Of a stretch of DNA of 64,000 bases, positions 7,468 to 17,384 are shown piece by piece. Within the stretch, counting starts at the first letter, position 1; every line of letters starts with the position of its first letter. The DNA comes from Belliella baltica DSM 15883. Lineage in GTDB: Bacteria > Bacteroidota > Bacteroidia > Cytophagales > Cyclobacteriaceae. The stretch spans positions 4,113,501 to 4,177,500 of the forward strand of contig NC_018010.1 of assembly GCF_000265405.1 (NCBI RefSeq), given 5' to 3'. The position numbers were made by a program, and so were the translations under genes. The notes beneath the pieces are model-generated. The model searched no databases, had not been told where the DNA came from, and was given only the letters and a program-made list of their open reading frames with translations.

Positions 7468-8703
7468 ATGAGTAACGGAATTCGATTTCGCCTTTCTTTC
7501 ATGATGTTCCTAGAATTTTTTATTTGGGGATCATGGTTCGTCACCCTCGGTACATTTCTAGGCGCCAATCTCAGTGCCACAGGAACACAAATTGCCACAG
7601 CATTTTCCACACAATCTTTTGGAGCTATTATAGCACCATTTATTATTGGTTTGATTGCAGATCGCTATTTCAATGCAGAAAAAATTCTAGGCTTACTTCA
7701 CATTATTGGTGGAGCATTGATGTTTTATTTATTTCAATCTACAGATTTTGTTGCATTCTATCCTGTATTGCTTTTATACATGATACTCTACATGCCAACA
7801 TTAGCTCTAGTTAATTCAGTTTCTTTCAATCAAATGAAAGATCCTGAAAAAGAATTTTCTCCAATTAGAGTTTGGGGGACTATTGGATGGATCGTAGCGG
7901 GACTTTCTATAAGTTATGTTTTCACTTGGGATACAGTAGAAAATATGGCCTCGGGATTCTTAAAAAATACTTTCTTAATGGCAGCAATTGCATCAGTGAT
8001 ACTAGGTTTTTTCTCCTTCACTTTACCTAAGACCCCACCAAAGGCAGATCGTTCTCAAAAATTAAAAATCTCTGAGATATTAGGATTCGATGCATTGGGG
8101 CTTCTGAAAGAAAGGAACTTCGCTGTATTCTTCATTTCGTCCATTTTGATTTGTATTCCGCTTGCTTTTTATTATCAAAACGCAAATCCATTCTTGGCAG
8201 AAATAGGTGTTTCTGACCCTACTGGAAAAATGACCATTGGACAGATCTCGGAAGCTTTATTCCTGTTGCTTCTCCCAATTTTCTTCAAAAGATTCGGTTT
8301 CAAAAAAACATTATTACTTGGCATGATCGCTTGGGTATTAAGATATCTCTTATTTGCCTTTGGTGATGCTGATAATGGGTTATTTCTCTTGATCATAGGT
8401 ATTGCACTTCATGGAATTTGTTATGACTTTTTCTTTGTCTCAGGACAAATTTATACTGATTCAAAAGCAGGAGATAAATTCAAATCCTCTGCTCAAGGCC
8501 TCATCACTCTTGCCACATATGGAGTCGGAATGTTGATCGGCTTCTTTGTGGCAGGCAAGGTGTCAGATTTGTACTTAGCCGCAGATGGGTCCCATGATTG
8601 GCAATCAATCTGGATGATTCCTTCTGGAATTGCTGCATTTGTGGTAATTTTCTTTTTGATCTTTTTCAAAGACGAATCTAAAAAACAATCAAACCTATCA
8701 TAA
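7468..8703 (+). CDS. MFS transporter, nucleoside:H+ symporter (NupG)-like
   Basis: A 411-residue integral membrane protein with about twelve hydrophobic segments and the N-terminal signature of the nucleoside:proton symporter branch of the major facilitator superfamily (LEFFIWGSWFVTLGTFL). Other family marks are ADRYFNAEKILGLLHI after the second helix and SPIRVWGTIGWIVAG at the fourth. It is the first gene of a rightward operon and is followed after 5 bp by a sugar isomerase-like gene. In Bacteroidota these proteins often sit in carbohydrate clusters, so the cargo here may be a sugar or keto-sugar rather than a nucleoside. That specificity is inferred. Confidence 0.88.
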   Translation: MSNGIRFRLSFMMFLEFFIWGSWFVTLGTFLGANLSATGTQIATAFSTQSFGAIIAPFIIGLIADRYFNAEKILGLLHIIGGALMFYLFQSTDFVAFYPVLLLYMILYMPTLALVNSVSFNQMKDPEKEFSPIRVWGTIGWIVAGLSISYVFTWDTVENMASGFLKNTFLMAAIASVILGFFSFTLPKTPPKADRSQKLKISEILGFDALGLLKERNFAVFFISSILICIPLAFYYQNANPFLAEIGVSDPTGKMTIGQISEALFLLLLPIFFKRFGFKKTLLLGMIAWVLRYLLFAFGDADNGLFLLIIGIALHGICYDFFFVSGQIYTDSKAGDKFKSSAQGLITLATYGVGMLIGFFVAGKVSDLYLAADGSHDWQSIWMIPSGIAAFVVIFFLIFFKDESKKQSNLS

Positions 8704-8708
8704 TCAAA

Positions 8709-9581
8709 ATGAAAATCAATAGACGGACTAGCTTAAAGAAGATGTTGATGGGCACGCTAACTGCTAGTGCGCTTCCGTTGATCAGGCTTAAAGCTAACCC
8801 TATGAAAAAATCAAATTTGAAAGGAAACGTGAATCATGCGGTTTGTGCATGGACAATGAATCATTTATCTCTAGATGAACTTTGCAAGGCTATCAAAAAA
8901 ATCGGCTTCAATGCCATAGATTTGGTTGGCCCCAAAGACTGGCATATTCTTCAAGCCAACAATGTCGAATGCTCTATGTGTAATGGAGCCGAAGTAAGTC
9001 TTGAAAAAGGCTTCAATAACAAAGCTTATCATGAACAACTTGTAAAAAACTACACCGAAGTTATCCCATTGGTTGCTAAAGCCGGATATAAAAACCTTAT
9101 CTGCTTTAGTGGAAATAGAGATGGCATGGATGATGAAACAGGACTTCAAAATAGTGTGGAAGGACTAAAAAGAATAATCAATTTAGCTGAGCAGCATCAT
9201 GTCACCTTAGTGATGGAATTGCTCAATAGCAAAATAGATCATCCTGATTATATGTGTGACAATACTTCTTGGGGTGTGGAATTATGTAAAAGACTTGGTA
9301 GTGATCATTTTAAGCTACTTTATGATATTTATCATATGCAGATTAGTGAAGGTGATTTGATTCGTACGATCAAAAATAACCATCAATACATCGCCCATTA
9401 CCATACAGCCGGTAATCCTGGAAGAAATGAAATTAATGATAACCAAGAAATCAATTATCCGGCAGTTGTGAAGACCATCGTTTCGACTGGTTTCAAAGGT
9501 TATATCTGTCAGGAATTCATGCCAAAAGCAACTGATAAAATAGCTTCACTTGAAGAAGCAGTCCAAATTTGTGATGTTTAA
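8709..9581 (+). CDS. Hydroxypyruvate isomerase-like TIM-barrel protein, exported
   Basis: This 290-residue protein of the xylose isomerase-like TIM-barrel superfamily resembles hydroxypyruvate isomerases: metal-binding Glu in VTLVMELLNS, then LLYDIYHMQISEGD, IAHYHTAGNPGRNE and a terminal ICQEFMP. The N-terminus has a Tat-like signal (N-R-R-T-S-L-K-K followed by a hydrophobic stretch), so it is probably periplasmic, unlike the isomerase at 4879-5931. It follows the transporter by 5 bp and precedes the GMC oxidoreductase by 29 bp. An export signal on an isomerase fits a pathway that starts in the periplasm with a flavin dehydrogenase. The substrate is unknown. Confidence 0.87.
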   Translation: MKINRRTSLKKMLMGTLTASALPLIRLKANPMKKSNLKGNVNHAVCAWTMNHLSLDELCKAIKKIGFNAIDLVGPKDWHILQANNVECSMCNGAEVSLEKGFNNKAYHEQLVKNYTEVIPLVAKAGYKNLICFSGNRDGMDDETGLQNSVEGLKRIINLAEQHHVTLVMELLNSKIDHPDYMCDNTSWGVELCKRLGSDHFKLLYDIYHMQISEGDLIRTIKNNHQYIAHYHTAGNPGRNEINDNQEINYPAVVKTIVSTGFKGYICQEFMPKATDKIASLEEAVQICDV

Positions 9582-9610
9582 AAATATTATAGTTGAATAA
9601 ATAAATAATT

Positions 9611-11287
9611 ATGGCAAATCAATATGATGCAATTGTTGTCGGATCCGGTATTAGTGGTGGTTGGGCAGCGAAAGAATTAACTGAAAAAGGACTAAAAGTC
9701 CTTCTCTTAGAAAGAGGGAAAAATGTAGAGCATATCAAAGATTATAAAACTGCAACAAAAGCACCTTGGGAAATACCACACAGAGGACGAAGAACGATTG
9801 AGATGATTGAAAATCATCCAAATTTAAAAAGAGATTATGTTCTAAACGAAGCAAACCTAGACTGGTGGGCTCATGAGTCAGATTCTCCCTATGTAGAGAA
9901 AAAGCCATTCACATGGTTTAGAGGAAATACAGTAGGAGGTAGATCTTTACTTTGGGGAAGACAAAGCTATAGACTTGCAGACTTGGACTTTGAGGCGAAC
10001 CTCAAACAGGGAATTGCAGTAGATTGGCCAATCAGGTATGCAGACTTAGCTCCTTGGTACAGCTATGTTGAAAAATTTGCTGGTATATCGGGTTCAAAAG
10101 ATGGCATCCCTCATCTTCCTGATGGAGAATTTCAAAAGCCAATGGAGCTTAACTGTGTTGAAAAAGACGTGGCTGCTCGCATTAAAGAAAAATATGGTGA
10201 TGCAAGACACATGACTATTGGAAGGGTTGCTAATATCACTGAGCCAATCCAAGCACGAAGCAATTGCCAGTATAGAAACAAATGTTGGTTAGGATGTCCA
10301 TTTGGAGGGTACTTTAGTACACAATCTTCTACCTTACCAGCAGCAGCGAAAACTGGAAATCTTACCTTGAGACCATATTCCATTGTGAGCAGATTGCTTT
10401 ATGATAAGGATACTAAGAAAGCTACTGGTGTAGAAGTAATAGATAGTGAAACAAACGAAGTCATTGAATTCACATCTAAAATAGTTTTCCTTTGCGCTTC
10501 TTCTTTTGGATCTACTTCTATTTTGATGCGAACAGCAACAGATATTTGGCCTGAAGGTCTAGGCAGTAGCTCTGGAGAGTTAGGGCACAATGTGATGGAT
10601 CATCATTTTAGAGTAGGTGCCAATGGAACTATGGAAGGATATGAAGACAAATATTATTTTGGTAGAAGACCAAACGGAATTTATATCCCGAGATTTAGAA
10701 ATATAGGTGATGACAAGAGAGATTATGTCAGAGGATTTGGTTACCAAGGATCAGCAAGTAGATCAGGTTGGAGCAGAAATGTAGCGGAAATGAACTTTGG
10801 AGCTCCTTTGAAAGAAGCATTAAGCGAACCAGGACCATGGAGTATGGGAATTACAGCCTTTGGCGAAATTCTCCCTTACCATGAAAACACGATTAAGTTA
10901 AGTAAAACTGTTGTGGATAAATGGGGACTTCCAGCCTTGGAAATGAATGCTGAAATCAAGGAGAATGAAAAGAAAATGCGTGTAGATATGATGAATGATG
11001 CGGCTGAAATGTTGGAAGCCTCTGGATTGAAAAATGTAAATACATTCGATTCTGGATATACTTTTGGTCAAGGAATACATGAAATGGGTACTGCTAGAAT
11101 GGGTAGAGACCCAAAGACATCTGTTCTTAATGGTAACAACCAAGTTTGGGATGCGAAAAATGTATTTGTAACAGATGGAGCATGCATGACTTCTGCTGCT
11201 GCGCAAAACCCATCTTTGACATATATGGCGCTTACAGCAAGAGCTGCTGCATTTGCTGTAGAAGAACTTAAAAAAGGTAATCTATAA
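9611..11287 (+). CDS. GMC family oxidoreductase (FAD)
   Basis: This 558-residue flavoprotein of the glucose-methanol-choline family has the N-terminal FAD-binding motif VVGSGISGG (about residues 10-18) with ERG at the end of the second strand. Further family marks are the flavin-site stretch NTVGGRSLLWG near residue 108, and the C-terminal block ending in NPSLTYMALTARAA. A Cys-rich stretch, CQYRNKCWLGCP, near residue 220 is seen in the sugar-dehydrogenase branch that passes electrons to a cytochrome. It has no signal of its own, but the next gene, 18 bp later, encodes a Tat-type small subunit that could carry it out. It is the likely large subunit of a glucoside 3-dehydrogenase. Confidence 0.93.
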   Translation: MANQYDAIVVGSGISGGWAAKELTEKGLKVLLLERGKNVEHIKDYKTATKAPWEIPHRGRRTIEMIENHPNLKRDYVLNEANLDWWAHESDSPYVEKKPFTWFRGNTVGGRSLLWGRQSYRLADLDFEANLKQGIAVDWPIRYADLAPWYSYVEKFAGISGSKDGIPHLPDGEFQKPMELNCVEKDVAARIKEKYGDARHMTIGRVANITEPIQARSNCQYRNKCWLGCPFGGYFSTQSSTLPAAAKTGNLTLRPYSIVSRLLYDKDTKKATGVEVIDSETNEVIEFTSKIVFLCASSFGSTSILMRTATDIWPEGLGSSSGELGHNVMDHHFRVGANGTMEGYEDKYYFGRRPNGIYIPRFRNIGDDKRDYVRGFGYQGSASRSGWSRNVAEMNFGAPLKEALSEPGPWSMGITAFGEILPYHENTIKLSKTVVDKWGLPALEMNAEIKENEKKMRVDMMNDAAEMLEASGLKNVNTFDSGYTFGQGIHEMGTARMGRDPKTSVLNGNNQVWDAKNVFVTDGACMTSAAAQNPSLTYMALTARAAAFAVEELKKGNL

Positions 11288-11305
11288 TCTTTAAAGGAAA
11301 TTATT

Positions 11306-11863
11306 ATGGCAATGAATAGAAGAGACGCAATAAAAAGCTTCGCCTTGGTAATGGGTGGAGCAATGGTAGGAGCCAATGTCATCTTCACGGGGTGTACTCC
11401 TGAGGACCAAATTGTAGGTTTAGAGTTCAGTCCTGAACAAATCGCATTTTTAGATGAAATTGGAGAAGCAATAATTCCTACTACTGATACCCCTGGCGCA
11501 AAAGCTGTTGGTATCGGGGAGTTCATGGTGATGATGGTCAAAGATACCTACAATGGCGATCAGCAATCCACATTTATTTCTGGTTTAAATGCTCTGAAAA
11601 AAGACTTTAAAGCGGCAAATAGCAAAGATTTTATGGATGCTACATTAGAAGAAAGAACAGCTTTCCTAAATGAAATGAACAAGAAGGCGAATTCTAGTGA
11701 AGATAAAGAGCCTAAGGTGATCGGAATGCTAAAGGATCTTACCATTCTTGGTTATTTCACATCAGAAATTGGTGCTACTCAACAGTTGCGATTTGTAGAA
11801 GTTCCTGGAAGGTTTGATCCTTGTGTTGATTATAAAAAAGGAGATAAAGTATTTGCGATTTAA
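11306..11863 (+). CDS. Gluconate 2-dehydrogenase subunit 3 family protein
   Basis: This 185-residue small subunit partners GMC-type dehydrogenases. The N-terminus is a Tat-like signal (N-R-R-D-A-I-K-S-F) followed by a hydrophobic segment ending in a lipobox-like FTGC. The family core is visible as EFSPEQIAFLDEIGEAIIPTTD and the C-terminal P-G-R-F-D-P-C-V. It lies 18 bp downstream of the GMC gene. In characterised members this subunit is needed for folding and export of the flavoprotein, and electrons go on to a cytochrome c, which here could be the product of 4432-4854. A hairpin directly downstream separates it from the next isomerase gene. Confidence 0.9.
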   Translation: MAMNRRDAIKSFALVMGGAMVGANVIFTGCTPEDQIVGLEFSPEQIAFLDEIGEAIIPTTDTPGAKAVGIGEFMVMMVKDTYNGDQQSTFISGLNALKKDFKAANSKDFMDATLEERTAFLNEMNKKANSSEDKEPKVIGMLKDLTILGYFTSEIGATQQLRFVEVPGRFDPCVDYKKGDKVFAI

Positions 11864-11878
11864 CCTAGTAAAAAATCT

Positions 11879-11904
11879 AAGAGAAGTCTTTGACTTCTCT
11901 TTTT
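11879..11904 (+). terminator. Intrinsic terminator or attenuator after small subunit
   Basis: Ten-bp perfect arms AAGAGAAGTC/GACTTCTCTT (11879-11888, 11892-11901) with a 3-base loop are followed by T-rich sequence. The next gene starts only 14 bp further on, so some read-through to the isomerase is likely. Confidence 0.8.
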
Positions 11905-11917
11905 AATTTGAATCACT

Positions 11918-12817
11918 ATGAAAGATAGACGGAAATTTATCAAAATAAGTGCAGCCATGGGACTCGGTGCATTTTTACCTTTACAATTTTGTAGCCAAAA
12001 AAAAGAAGAACAAACAACTCAAGAAACCTTGATAAGTCCCGAGGAAGGCACCTTAGCGTCATTTGGCATCCAACTTTGGTCTGTAAAAGATAATATGTTT
12101 GAAGATCATGTAAAGACGATCAAATCCCTTGCATCTTATGGATACAATCAAATAGAAGGGTTTAATGCTGGAAAAGGGATTTTCTGGGGAATGAAAAACA
12201 CTGAATTCAAAACGTTGATGGATGACAATGGCCTAGATTTTATTTCTTCTCACACCAATACTTTTGAGAATTTGGAAAGACAGGCCGCTGAAGCAGGTGA
12301 AATTGGCATGAAATACCTGATCAATCCTTATGTTGGACCTCAAAAGTCAATGGACGACTTCAAAAGATTGGCCGATGACTTCAATAAACAAGGTGAAATT
12401 TGCAAGCAAAATGGAATTCGATTTGCCTATCATAACCATGGATATACTTTCGAGGAATTAGAAGGGCAAATTCCTCAAGAATATCTAATGGAGAATACCG
12501 ATCCTGATCTGGTAGATTTTGAACTAGATTTATATTGGGTACATACTGCAGGGCATGATCCATTAGAATGGCTGGCAAAATATCCTAATAGATTCCCGCT
12601 AGGTCATGTGAAAGATAAAGACGGTAGCGTAGATCGAACTGAACCTAATGGATCAACTGTCATCGGTACAGGTGTTTTAGATTTTTCAACTATGCTCAAA
12701 ACTGGAAGAGACAATGGAATGAAATATTTCATTGTTGAACAAGAAAGGTATGTTGACATCGAACCCATGAAAGCTGCTGAGAAAAACGCATCTTACTTGA
12801 AAAGTTTGGTATTTTAA
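11918..12817 (+). CDS. Exported sugar phosphate isomerase/epimerase family protein
   Basis: This 299-residue TIM-barrel isomerase has an N-terminal export signal of mixed type: D-R-R-K-F-I-K-I as in Tat signals, then a hydrophobic run ending in LQFC, a lipobox. Metal-site segments are visible at IRFAYHNHGYTFEE, FELDLYWVHTAG, LGHVKDKDG and YFIVEQERY. It is the third isomerase of this superfamily in the cluster and the second with an export signal. It follows the GMC/small-subunit pair, with an attenuating hairpin in between, and ends at a bidirectional terminator shared with nrdA. Its role is probably in processing an oxidised sugar in the periplasm; the substrate is not known. Confidence 0.88.
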   Translation: MKDRRKFIKISAAMGLGAFLPLQFCSQKKEEQTTQETLISPEEGTLASFGIQLWSVKDNMFEDHVKTIKSLASYGYNQIEGFNAGKGIFWGMKNTEFKTLMDDNGLDFISSHTNTFENLERQAAEAGEIGMKYLINPYVGPQKSMDDFKRLADDFNKQGEICKQNGIRFAYHNHGYTFEELEGQIPQEYLMENTDPDLVDFELDLYWVHTAGHDPLEWLAKYPNRFPLGHVKDKDGSVDRTEPNGSTVIGTGVLDFSTMLKTGRDNGMKYFIVEQERYVDIEPMKAAEKNASYLKSLVF

Positions 12818-12850
12818 AAAAAAGAGGCTGACAAAATCAGCCTCTTTTTT
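12818..12850. terminator. Bidirectional terminator
   Basis: Fourteen-bp arms (12818-12831, 12837-12850; core AGAGGCTGA) with loop CAAAA have a T-run on both strands. It lies between the converging isomerase and nrdA genes. Confidence 0.9.
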
Positions 12851-12871
12851 CCATAAACGAACTCTAAATAA

Positions 12872-15271
12872 TTAACTCCCGCACATCTCGCAATCATCTG
12901 GATTATCCAAAGAGCAAGCTATTGCGTCTTGTTTTTGTTGAGATACACTTGTATCTATTGACACTTGATTTGTAGGCGTATCAACTAGTGCCGATTTATC
13001 TACAGTAAACTGTATCGCACTAGTAGCAGCTTGAGATCTGAGGTAATACATACCAGTCTTAAGACCTTTCTTCCAAGCATAAAAATGCATAGATGTCAAC
13101 TTACCAAAGTTTGGATCCTGCAAGAACACATTCATACTTTGTGATTGACAAATGTAGGCACCTCTGTCTGCTGCCATATCAATGATTGTTTTTTGGGAAA
13201 TTTCCCAAACAGTCTTGTAAAGATCTTTGATGTTTTGTGGGATCCCTGGAATATTTTGAACAGAACCATTTGCAGCAATGAGTCTATTTTTCATGTTATC
13301 ATTCCAAAGACCCAAGTTGATCAAATCTCTCATCAAATGCTTGTTCACTACAATAAATTCTCCCGAGAGTGTTCTTCTCGTGTAGATATTTGAAGTATAA
13401 GGTTCGAAACATTCATTATTTCCTAAGATTTGAGAAGTAGAAGCTGTCGGCATTGGTGCAATCAAAAGTGAATTTCTCACACCGTATTTCTTCACTTTCT
13501 CCTTCAAGTCATTCCAATTCCATCTATTTGATTTTGGCTGAACAGCCCAGTGGTCAAATTGGAATTGACCTTTAGACACTGGCGAACCAGCGTAAGTCTC
13601 GTAGGTGCCCTCTACTTTTGCTATTTCCATAGAAGTTTCCATAGCCGCAAAATACATGGTCTCAGCAATATCTTCATTCAACCTTCTCGCTTCATCAGAA
13701 TCAAATGGCATCCTTAATAGAATAAATGCATCGGCCAAACCTTGAACACCAAGACCAATAGGTCTATGACGGAAATTTGATCTTTTTGCCTCTTCCACGG
13801 GATAATAGTTGACATCTATCACCTTATTGAGGTTTCTAGTTGCCACTTTGGTGATTTCATATAATTTTTGATGATCGAATTTCTTCACACCATCTTTCCC
13901 TTCTACAACAAATTTTGGAAGAGCGATACTTGCTAAATTACAAACAGCAACTTCATCAGGTGAAGTGTATTCTATGATTTCGGTACACAAGTTTGAAGAC
14001 TTGATTGTACCTAAATTTTGCTGATTCGATTTCTTATTCGCAGCATCTTTATACAACATATAAGGCGTTCCAGTTTCTATTTGAGACTCAAGAATCTCAA
14101 ACCAAAGCTCCTGAGCTTTTATTGTCTCTCTTGCTCGACCTTCTCTTTCATACTTTTCGTATAATTTGTCAAATTCCTCACTGTGGCAATCAGCCAAACC
14201 AGGAGCTTCATTTGGACAGAAAAGTGACCAAGACTCATTTTGTTCTACTCTTCTCATGAATAAATCCGGAATCCACATCGCATAGAACAAATCTCTTGCT
14301 CTCATTTCTTCCTTACCATGATTTCTTTTCAACTCTAAGAAATCCTTCACATCTGCATGCCAAGGCTCTAAATAAATTGCAAAACTGCCTTTTCTTTTTC
14401 CTCCACCTTGATCTACATAACGCGCTGTCATATCAAAGTTTCTAAGCATAGGTACGATGCCATTGGAGACACCATTTGTACCTTTGATATAGGATCCTTT
14501 TGCTCTCACATTATGAATAGAAAGACCAATACCTCCTGCTGATTGAGATATTTTGGCTGTCTGCTTTAAAGTGTCATATATCCCATCAATACTGTCATCT
14601 TTCATGGTCAATAAGAAGCAAGATGAAAGCTGTGGTTTTGGTGTACCTGCGTTGAAAAGTGTTGGAGTGGCATGGGTAAACCACTTTTCAGATAATAAAT
14701 TGTAAGTTTCTATTGCAGCATCAATATCTTCTTTGTGAATTCCTACAGCTACACGCATCAACATATGTTGAGGACGCTCTACAACTTTTCCGTCTAACCG
14801 AATTAGATAGCTTCTTTCTAGTGTCTTAAACCCAAAATAATCGTAGGCAAAGTCTCTATTATAATCAATAGCCTCATCTAATTTTGCTGCATGTTTTTTT
14901 ACAATCCCATAAACATCAGAAGCTATCAAAGCTGCATTTTCTTCTGTCTTTGGATTGATATAAGTGTATAGTCTTTTCATTGTATTTGAAAAAGACTGAC
15001 TTGTAGTTTTGTGAAGATTGGAAACTGCAATTCTTGCGGCTAACGTCGCATACTCTGGGTGTCTTACTGTCAAAGAAGCACAAATCTCTGCGGCAAGGTT
15101 ATCCAACTCTGTGGTGGTTACACCATCGTACAAACCGTCGATAACTTTTTTTGCTACCTCGATTGGTTGAATGTATCGATCATCCAATCCATAGCAAAGT
15201 TTTTCGATTCTAGATGTAATTTTATCGAAGCGAACCGACTCTCTTCTTCCATCTCTTTTTATTACTAACAT
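12872..15271 (-). CDS. nrdA: Ribonucleoside-diphosphate reductase class I, alpha subunit
   Basis: The 799-residue large subunit reduces ribonucleoside diphosphates to deoxyribonucleotides. An ATP-cone allosteric domain occupies about residues 1-95 ([11 protein letters not shown]). The catalytic barrel follows, with the redox Cys in [14 protein letters not shown] and [11 protein letters not shown]. The C-terminal tail ends in C-E-M-C-G-S, the thioredoxin-reducible cysteine pair. Length and layout match class Ia enzymes. It lies 35 bp downstream of nrdB, an order reversed from Escherichia coli but usual in Bacteroidota. I saw no NrdR-box pair upstream of the operon. Confidence 0.96.
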   Translation of the reverse strand: MLVIKRDGRRESVRFDKITSRIEKLCYGLDDRYIQPIEVAKKVIDGLYDGVTTTELDNLAAEICASLTVRHPEYATLAARIAVSNLHKTTSQSFSNTMKRLYTYINPKTEENAALIASDVYGIVKKHAAKLDEAIDYNRDFAYDYFGFKTLERSYLIRLDGKVVERPQHMLMRVAVGIHKEDIDAAIETYNLLSEKWFTHATPTLFNAGTPKPQLSSCFLLTMKDDSIDGIYDTLKQTAKISQSAGGIGLSIHNVRAKGSYIKGTNGVSNGIVPMLRNFDMTARYVDQGGGKRKGSFAIYLEPWHADVKDFLELKRNHGKEEMRARDLFYAMWIPDLFMRRVEQNESWSLFCPNEAPGLADCHSEEFDKLYEKYEREGRARETIKAQELWFEILESQIETGTPYMLYKDAANKKSNQQNLGTIKSSNLCTEIIEYTSPDEVAVCNLASIALPKFVVEGKDGVKKFDHQKLYEITKVATRNLNKVIDVNYYPVEEAKRSNFRHRPIGLGVQGLADAFILLRMPFDSDEARRLNEDIAETMYFAAMETSMEIAKVEGTYETYAGSPVSKGQFQFDHWAVQPKSNRWNWNDLKEKVKKYGVRNSLLIAPMPTASTSQILGNNECFEPYTSNIYTRRTLSGEFIVVNKHLMRDLINLGLWNDNMKNRLIAANGSVQNIPGIPQNIKDLYKTVWEISQKTIIDMAADRGAYICQSQSMNVFLQDPNFGKLTSMHFYAWKKGLKTGMYYLRSQAATSAIQFTVDKSALVDTPTNQVSIDTSVSQQKQDAIACSLDNPDDCEMCGS

Positions 15272-15306
15272 ATTATCCTGGGGTTAGGGGCTTTGAAAAA
15301 TATTTA

Positions 15307-16287
15307 TTAAAAATCCTCACCGATGGAGAATTTTGGTGATTCATTAATTTCGTTTGATTTCATTACACCAGCTTTCTGATAATCACCAACTCTCTTTTCA
15401 AAGAAGTTTGTTTTTCCCTGAAGAGAGATCATGTCCATGAAATCAAATGGATTGGTACTGTTCCAAACTTTTTCACAACCTAATTCCATCAACAACCTAT
15501 CTGCTACAAACTCTATATACTGACACATCAAATCAGAATTCATCCCGATCAATCTTACTGGCAAAGCATCTGTAACAAATTCCTTTTCTATCTCCACAGC
15601 ATCTTTGATAATCATTGCAACTGTTTCTTTTGGAAGCTGATTTTTAACATGCTCGGTATAAAGGTGGCACGCAAAATCACAATGTAATCCTTCATCTCTA
15701 GAAATCAACTCATTTGAGAATGTCAGTCCTGGCATCAATCCTCTCTTCTTTAACCAAAATATAGAACAGAATGAACCTGAAAAGAATATTCCCTCCACGG
15801 CCGCAAATGCGATCAATCTTTCCTGAAATGATCCATTATCAATCCATCTTAAAGCCCACTCTGCCTTTTTCTTTACACAATCAATATGCTCGATAGCATT
15901 GAGCAATTTATCTCTTTCTTGATTATCCTTAATGTAAGTATCAATTAGTAAGCTATAAGTTTCAGAATGAATATTTTCCATAGCAATCTGAAAACCATAA
16001 AAGAATTTTGCTTCTGTATACTGTACTTCAGACACGAAATGCTCTGCTAAGTTCTCATTGACAATACCATCACTCGCAGCAAAGAATGCCAATACGTGAG
16101 AGATAAAATGTCTCTCCCCATCGTTTAGATTTTTCCAATCACTCAAATCTTGGCTCAAATCAATTTCTTCTGCAGTCCAAAAACTTGCTTCTGCTTTCTT
16201 ATAATACTGCCAGATATCATTGTGCTGAATTGGGAATAAAACAAAACGATTTTTGTTTTCCTGAAGAATTGGTTCGTACTGTTGCAT
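15307..16287 (-). CDS. nrdB: Ribonucleoside-diphosphate reductase class I, beta subunit
   Basis: The 326-residue small subunit holds the dinuclear metal site and radical Tyr that start catalysis in NrdA. Carboxylate and His ligands are visible in [12 protein letters not shown] (first helix pair), the motif E-N-I-H-S-E-T-Y, and [13 protein letters not shown] with its E-x-x-H. The tail ends in acidic/aromatic residues (F-S-I-G-E-D-F) that dock into NrdA. It is first in a two-gene leftward operon. The 690 bp upstream hold no other gene on either strand, so its promoter and leader are there, though I could not pick a clear TANNTTTG box. Confidence 0.96.
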   Translation of the reverse strand: MQQYEPILQENKNRFVLFPIQHNDIWQYYKKAEASFWTAEEIDLSQDLSDWKNLNDGERHFISHVLAFFAASDGIVNENLAEHFVSEVQYTEAKFFYGFQIAMENIHSETYSLLIDTYIKDNQERDKLLNAIEHIDCVKKKAEWALRWIDNGSFQERLIAFAAVEGIFFSGSFCSIFWLKKRGLMPGLTFSNELISRDEGLHCDFACHLYTEHVKNQLPKETVAMIIKDAVEIEKEFVTDALPVRLIGMNSDLMCQYIEFVADRLLMELGCEKVWNSTNPFDFMDMISLQGKTNFFEKRVGDYQKAGVMKSNEINESPKFSIGEDF

Positions 16288-16974
16288 TGCTATAAAGAGT
16301 TAAATTTATGAAAGTCTTAGACTTGAAAAGACTTTAGATAATTTTGCTTCGAAGACTAGGGCTGTTGAGGCTAATAAGTGATCACTGCCTCTGAGCAAAT
16401 ATGACTAACAATTTTTAAAAATAAAACCCGCAAACTTTCTATTTCATTAGTTTTTTAAACAAGAGTCAAAATATTATAATATATTGATTTTAAATTATTT
16501 ATAATGTTTGTATAAATCATTTAATTAAATCTAAATAGGCTCAAAGCCCATTTTAAAGTTTTTGAAAAAAATTGAAAAAAAATATTTACCCCAAAAACAG
16601 GCAATTTTTTGACTATTGGTCAAAAATAAAGGTTTTACAAAAAATCATTAAACAAAACCTTCAAAAACATTAATAAACAGTGAATTAGGTGTTAAAAATA
16701 AAGTTGGTGCAAAACAAAATTTTGAGGTTACTCATTTCAAAATTAAAGCTATAGATAACATTAGTTTAAAAATCATTCAGACAATCGATAAGAATAGAAG
16801 GAGTTCTAAAATTTCACTAAATTCTTATCAAGAATAAAAACCTTGGCTCTACTATTATTTTTCTTTCTAGATAGATCCAGAAAATTAAAAAATAATTAGA
16901 GAAGTTTGGGTTGAAGAGTCCTAGCATTTCCAAAAAAGAGGAGTAAAACAGTTTCTTATTTATAAACAAATTTT
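16288..16974. other. Long AT-rich intergenic region, divergent nrdB / rplU
   Basis: No reading frame worth keeping is seen. It contains a palindrome AGTGATCACT at 16377-16386 flanked by GAGGC/GCCTC (16367-16371, 16387-16391). There is also a hairpin with arms TTTTTGAC/GTCAAAAA (16606-16613, 16619-16626), and an 8-bp inverted repeat AAGGTTTT/AAAACCTT near 16631-16662. These may belong to the nrdB leader or to old terminators. Confidence 0.5.
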
Positions 16975-17002
16975 TTTGTATCAATACGACTTGCTATATT
17001 TG
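16975..17002 (+). promoter_or_regulatory. Bacteroidota-type promoter of rplU-rpmA
   Basis: TTTG at 16975-16978 and TATATTTG at 16995-17002 (matching TANNTTTG) are spaced by 16 bases, slightly shorter than the usual 19-21. Transcription would start near 17009, about 30 bases before the rplU ATG. Confidence 0.7.
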
Positions 17003-17038
17003 CACCTCAATTTAATAAAAAGTATCCAACGAAAATCT

Positions 17039-17350
17039 ATGTACGCAATAGTTAACATCGCAGGAAAGCAGTTCAAAGTAACAAAAGATCGGTTCGTTTA
17101 TGCACCAAAGTTGCAAGGCGAAGCTGGCGCTTCCGTGGAATTTGACCAAGTACTGTTGGCGGAAGACAACGGAACAGTGTCAATTGGTGCTCCAATCATC
17201 GCAGGAGCAAAGGTATCAGGTAAAATCCTTGATCATGTAAAAGGTGACAAAGTAATCGTTTTCAAAAAGAAAAGAAGAAAAGGTTACAAAAAGAAAAATG
17301 GTCACAGACAAGATTTTACTAAAGTATTGATTGAAAATATTGTATTATAA
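17039..17350 (+). CDS. rplU: 50S ribosomal protein L21
   Basis: This 103-residue ribosomal protein is read from the ATG at 17039 (MYAIVNIAGKQFKV), the conserved L21 start. The frame stays open upstream, but that part overlaps the promoter. The basic stretch FKKKRRKGYKKKNGHRQ near residues 76-92 and the end FTKVLIENI are typical of L21, which binds 23S rRNA in the large subunit. It is followed after 34 bp by rpmA, the usual pairing. Confidence 0.97.
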   Translation: MYAIVNIAGKQFKVTKDRFVYAPKLQGEAGASVEFDQVLLAEDNGTVSIGAPIIAGAKVSGKILDHVKGDKVIVFKKKRRKGYKKKNGHRQDFTKVLIENIVL

Positions 17351-17384
17351 GATATCCTATTAGGAATCATAAACATCAAAAATC

